From Alphaproteobacteria bacterium (GTDB taxonomy: Bacteria > Pseudomonadota > Alphaproteobacteria > Rhodobacterales > Rhodobacteraceae): a stretch of 64,000 nt of DNA. The notes below the pieces were generated by a model. It made no database searches. It was given only the letters and a program-made list of their open reading frames with translations, and was not told the origin of the DNA. This document shows, one piece after another, positions 62,883 to 64,000 of this stretch (position 1 is its first letter; each line of letters opens with the position of its first letter). The stretch is from NCBI GenBank assembly GCA_030427145.1, contig JAUHWT010000005.1:124001-188000 (forward strand), in the 5' to 3' direction. The translations under genes were made by a program, and so were the position numbers.

Positions 62883-63419
62883 CTAAAACCGGGTCCGTGT
62901 GACATAGGGACTGATGAAACCGACCTCGCGGGCAACACCCAGCGCTTGGTCCAAAGCGCCCTGCGACGTAAACGGACCGATGAAAACCCGCCGTCCCAGT
63001 TGCATGACACCTTCCGTCCGAACGCCGTAGCCAAGTGTCAGGAATATGGTCTTGGCTTTTGCCGATGTTTCAAGGCCATTGACCACACCGGCCTGAATGG
63101 CGGTCGGCGGTATACTGCGCTCATCATTCCGGATGGCGAAACCGTCCTGAATTTCCTCCAGCTGATCGGGCAGCACAAGGTCCTCAAACCGCGTGATACA
63201 CCCCTCAGTGACGGTTTTTTGGATCTGACGCGAAAGTTGTGGTGGGTGCTCCCACGATTCGGATGCGTAATCGAACCGAAGCTGGGCGGTAGAACGTCCG
63301 ATCCGTTCCAGCCGCTCGAAATTGGCCAGGCACACTTCCGGATCACGGAACGGACGGGAGTAGCTGCATCCGATAAGAATGGCGGCCAAGGCAGCAAGAA
63401 AACAGGCATTCCGTTTCAT
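62883..63419 (-). CDS. Lipoprotein with SPOR-like C-terminal domain
   Basis: A 178-residue protein with a lipobox (ALAAILIGCS, Cys at residue 18). The C-terminal 80 residues (TAIQAGVVNGLETSAKAK ... RVFIGPFTSQGALDQALGVA) resemble a SPOR domain, whose FVGPF-like strand and following helix bind glycan strands. It is a paralogue of the next gene upstream; both contain the same AGVV - GRR-[FY]-[IL]-GPF - ALDQAL order. Together they look like a duplicated pair. Function unknown. Confidence 0.7.
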   Translation of the reverse strand: MKRNACFLAALAAILIGCSYSRPFRDPEVCLANFERLERIGRSTAQLRFDYASESWEHPPQLSRQIQKTVTEGCITRFEDLVLPDQLEEIQDGFAIRNDERSIPPTAIQAGVVNGLETSAKAKTIFLTLGYGVRTEGVMQLGRRVFIGPFTSQGALDQALGVAREVGFISPYVTRTRF

Positions 63420-63421
63420 GG

Positions 63422-63955
63422 TCAGAACCTTGCCGGATAGGGGGCGACAAAGCCGGCCTGCCGGGCGAGATCCATGGCCTGGTCCAGTTCCTCACGCGTG
63501 TCGAAAGGTCCGAGGTAAATTCGGCGGCCAAGCCCGGCAGCGCCGACGGAGCGGGCGCGGATGCCGCGATCGATGAAAAACTGTTTGGCCTGATCATCCA
63601 CCGCCATGTCGGTCACGACACCGGCATGCACGCTGATTGGACTGATGGGGGTGGCGCCGCTAACAGGCGCCGGGTCGGGAAGCGAAGCCGCACCGGCCAG
63701 ATCATCCGCATTCGTCAGGCAACCGGCCTGGCGCAGACGGTTCGCCTCAAAGGCCAGTTCCGGCTGCACGGTCATGCGATCGCGAAAACCCGATGGCGTG
63801 GACATGGTGTCCTCGACCAGATCGTAGTTCCGGAACAGAAACTCGCAGCCGCCCGTACCCGCCGGAGGCGGTGGCCCGCCCTCTCCGCCGGGTGTCACGG
63901 TGCAGGCTCCAAGTCCAATACAGACCATAACGGACGGTATTACGCTGCTCTTCAT
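63422..63955 (-). CDS. Lipoprotein with SPOR-like C-terminal domain (paralogue)
   Basis: A 177-residue lipoprotein with a lipobox at VCIGLGAC (Cys 18). Residues 20-36 are Gly/Pro-rich, a flexible tether. The middle has FLFRNYDLVEDTMSTPSGF, and the C-terminal SPOR-like part reads ISVHAGVVTDMAVDDQAKQF, then GRRIYLGPFDTREELDQAMDLA. Two bases separate it from its paralogue downstream. AAGGAGG eight bases before the ATG. Upstream (63956-64000) is gap to the window end. Confidence 0.7.
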   Translation of the reverse strand: MKSSVIPSVMVCIGLGACTVTPGGEGGPPPPAGTGGCEFLFRNYDLVEDTMSTPSGFRDRMTVQPELAFEANRLRQAGCLTNADDLAGAASLPDPAPVSGATPISPISVHAGVVTDMAVDDQAKQFFIDRGIRARSVGAAGLGRRIYLGPFDTREELDQAMDLARQAGFVAPYPARF

Positions 63956-64000
63956 GGCTCAGGCCTCCTTGTCCTGATGTCACGGGAGTAGTATTCCGCC

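Overview
The window is high-GC, gene-dense bacterial chromosome. It almost certainly comes from an alphaproteobacterium of the order Rhodobacterales (Roseobacter/Rhodobacter group). The support is gene order typical of that group (ffh - chorismate mutase - rpsP - rimM - trmD - rplS - rpmE; lapA-trpF-trpB beside ihfB-sppA-rpsA-cmk-aroA; lnt-corC-ybeY-phoH-miaB), the presence of mipZ, a MucR regulator and a phasin, and a pseudoknot leader in front of metK that looks like the SAM/SAH riboswitch known from Rhodobacterales. I see no rRNA or tRNA gene, CRISPR array, insertion sequence or prophage.

Layout. 1-3.9 kb: end of ffh and a translation operon. 4.0-5.7 kb: the division-site ATPase mipZ, an AT-rich gap and a VapC-like toxin-antitoxin pair. 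5.8-18.8 kb: a D,D-carboxypeptidase, phasin, clpS, an RsmC-like methyltransferase, dapE, a subtilisin, a LysE exporter, ychF, trpA, a membrane-anchored TAXI protein, an OxyR-like regulator and a PAP2 phosphatase. 19-22.3 kb: two exported alkaline-phosphatase-superfamily hydrolases in tandem. 22.4-31.6 kb: a divergent catabolic locus. One arm carries a TctCBA importer, a small monooxygenase-fold protein, a lactonase-like enzyme, a DUF1537 kinase and a class II aldolase, mostly joined by 1-4 base start/stop overlaps. The other arm carries an isopropylmalate/tartrate-dehydrogenase-like enzyme, a Gfo/Idh/MocA oxidoreductase and a GntR regulator. I read it as uptake and breakdown of a C4 sugar acid or its lactone.

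31.7-37.5 kb is accessory: a DUF421 protein, a membrane AraC regulator divergent from an exported hydrolase, a YodC-like protein, and a low-GC gene of unknown function bracketed by two nearly identical terminator sequences, then a lectin-like secreted protein and a DUF998 membrane protein. 37.6-42.2 kb: pth, a 46-residue heptad-repeat ORF, rplY and the lutABC lactate operon. 42.2-58.3 kb: a long minus-strand run of housekeeping genes. 58.6-64 kb: a frameshifted cation efflux gene, M3 and M42 peptidases and two paralogous SPOR-like lipoproteins.

The signals I consider most worth following are the terminator-bracketed AT-rich gene (34.8-36.0 kb), the 46-residue coiled-coil ORF overlapping pth, a dispersed three-hairpin intergenic repeat with compensatory base changes (four copies), an OxyR-like protein without the peroxidatic cysteine next to an OxyR-type operator, and the acid-sugar locus, which lacks the isomerase expected from known tetronate pathways.
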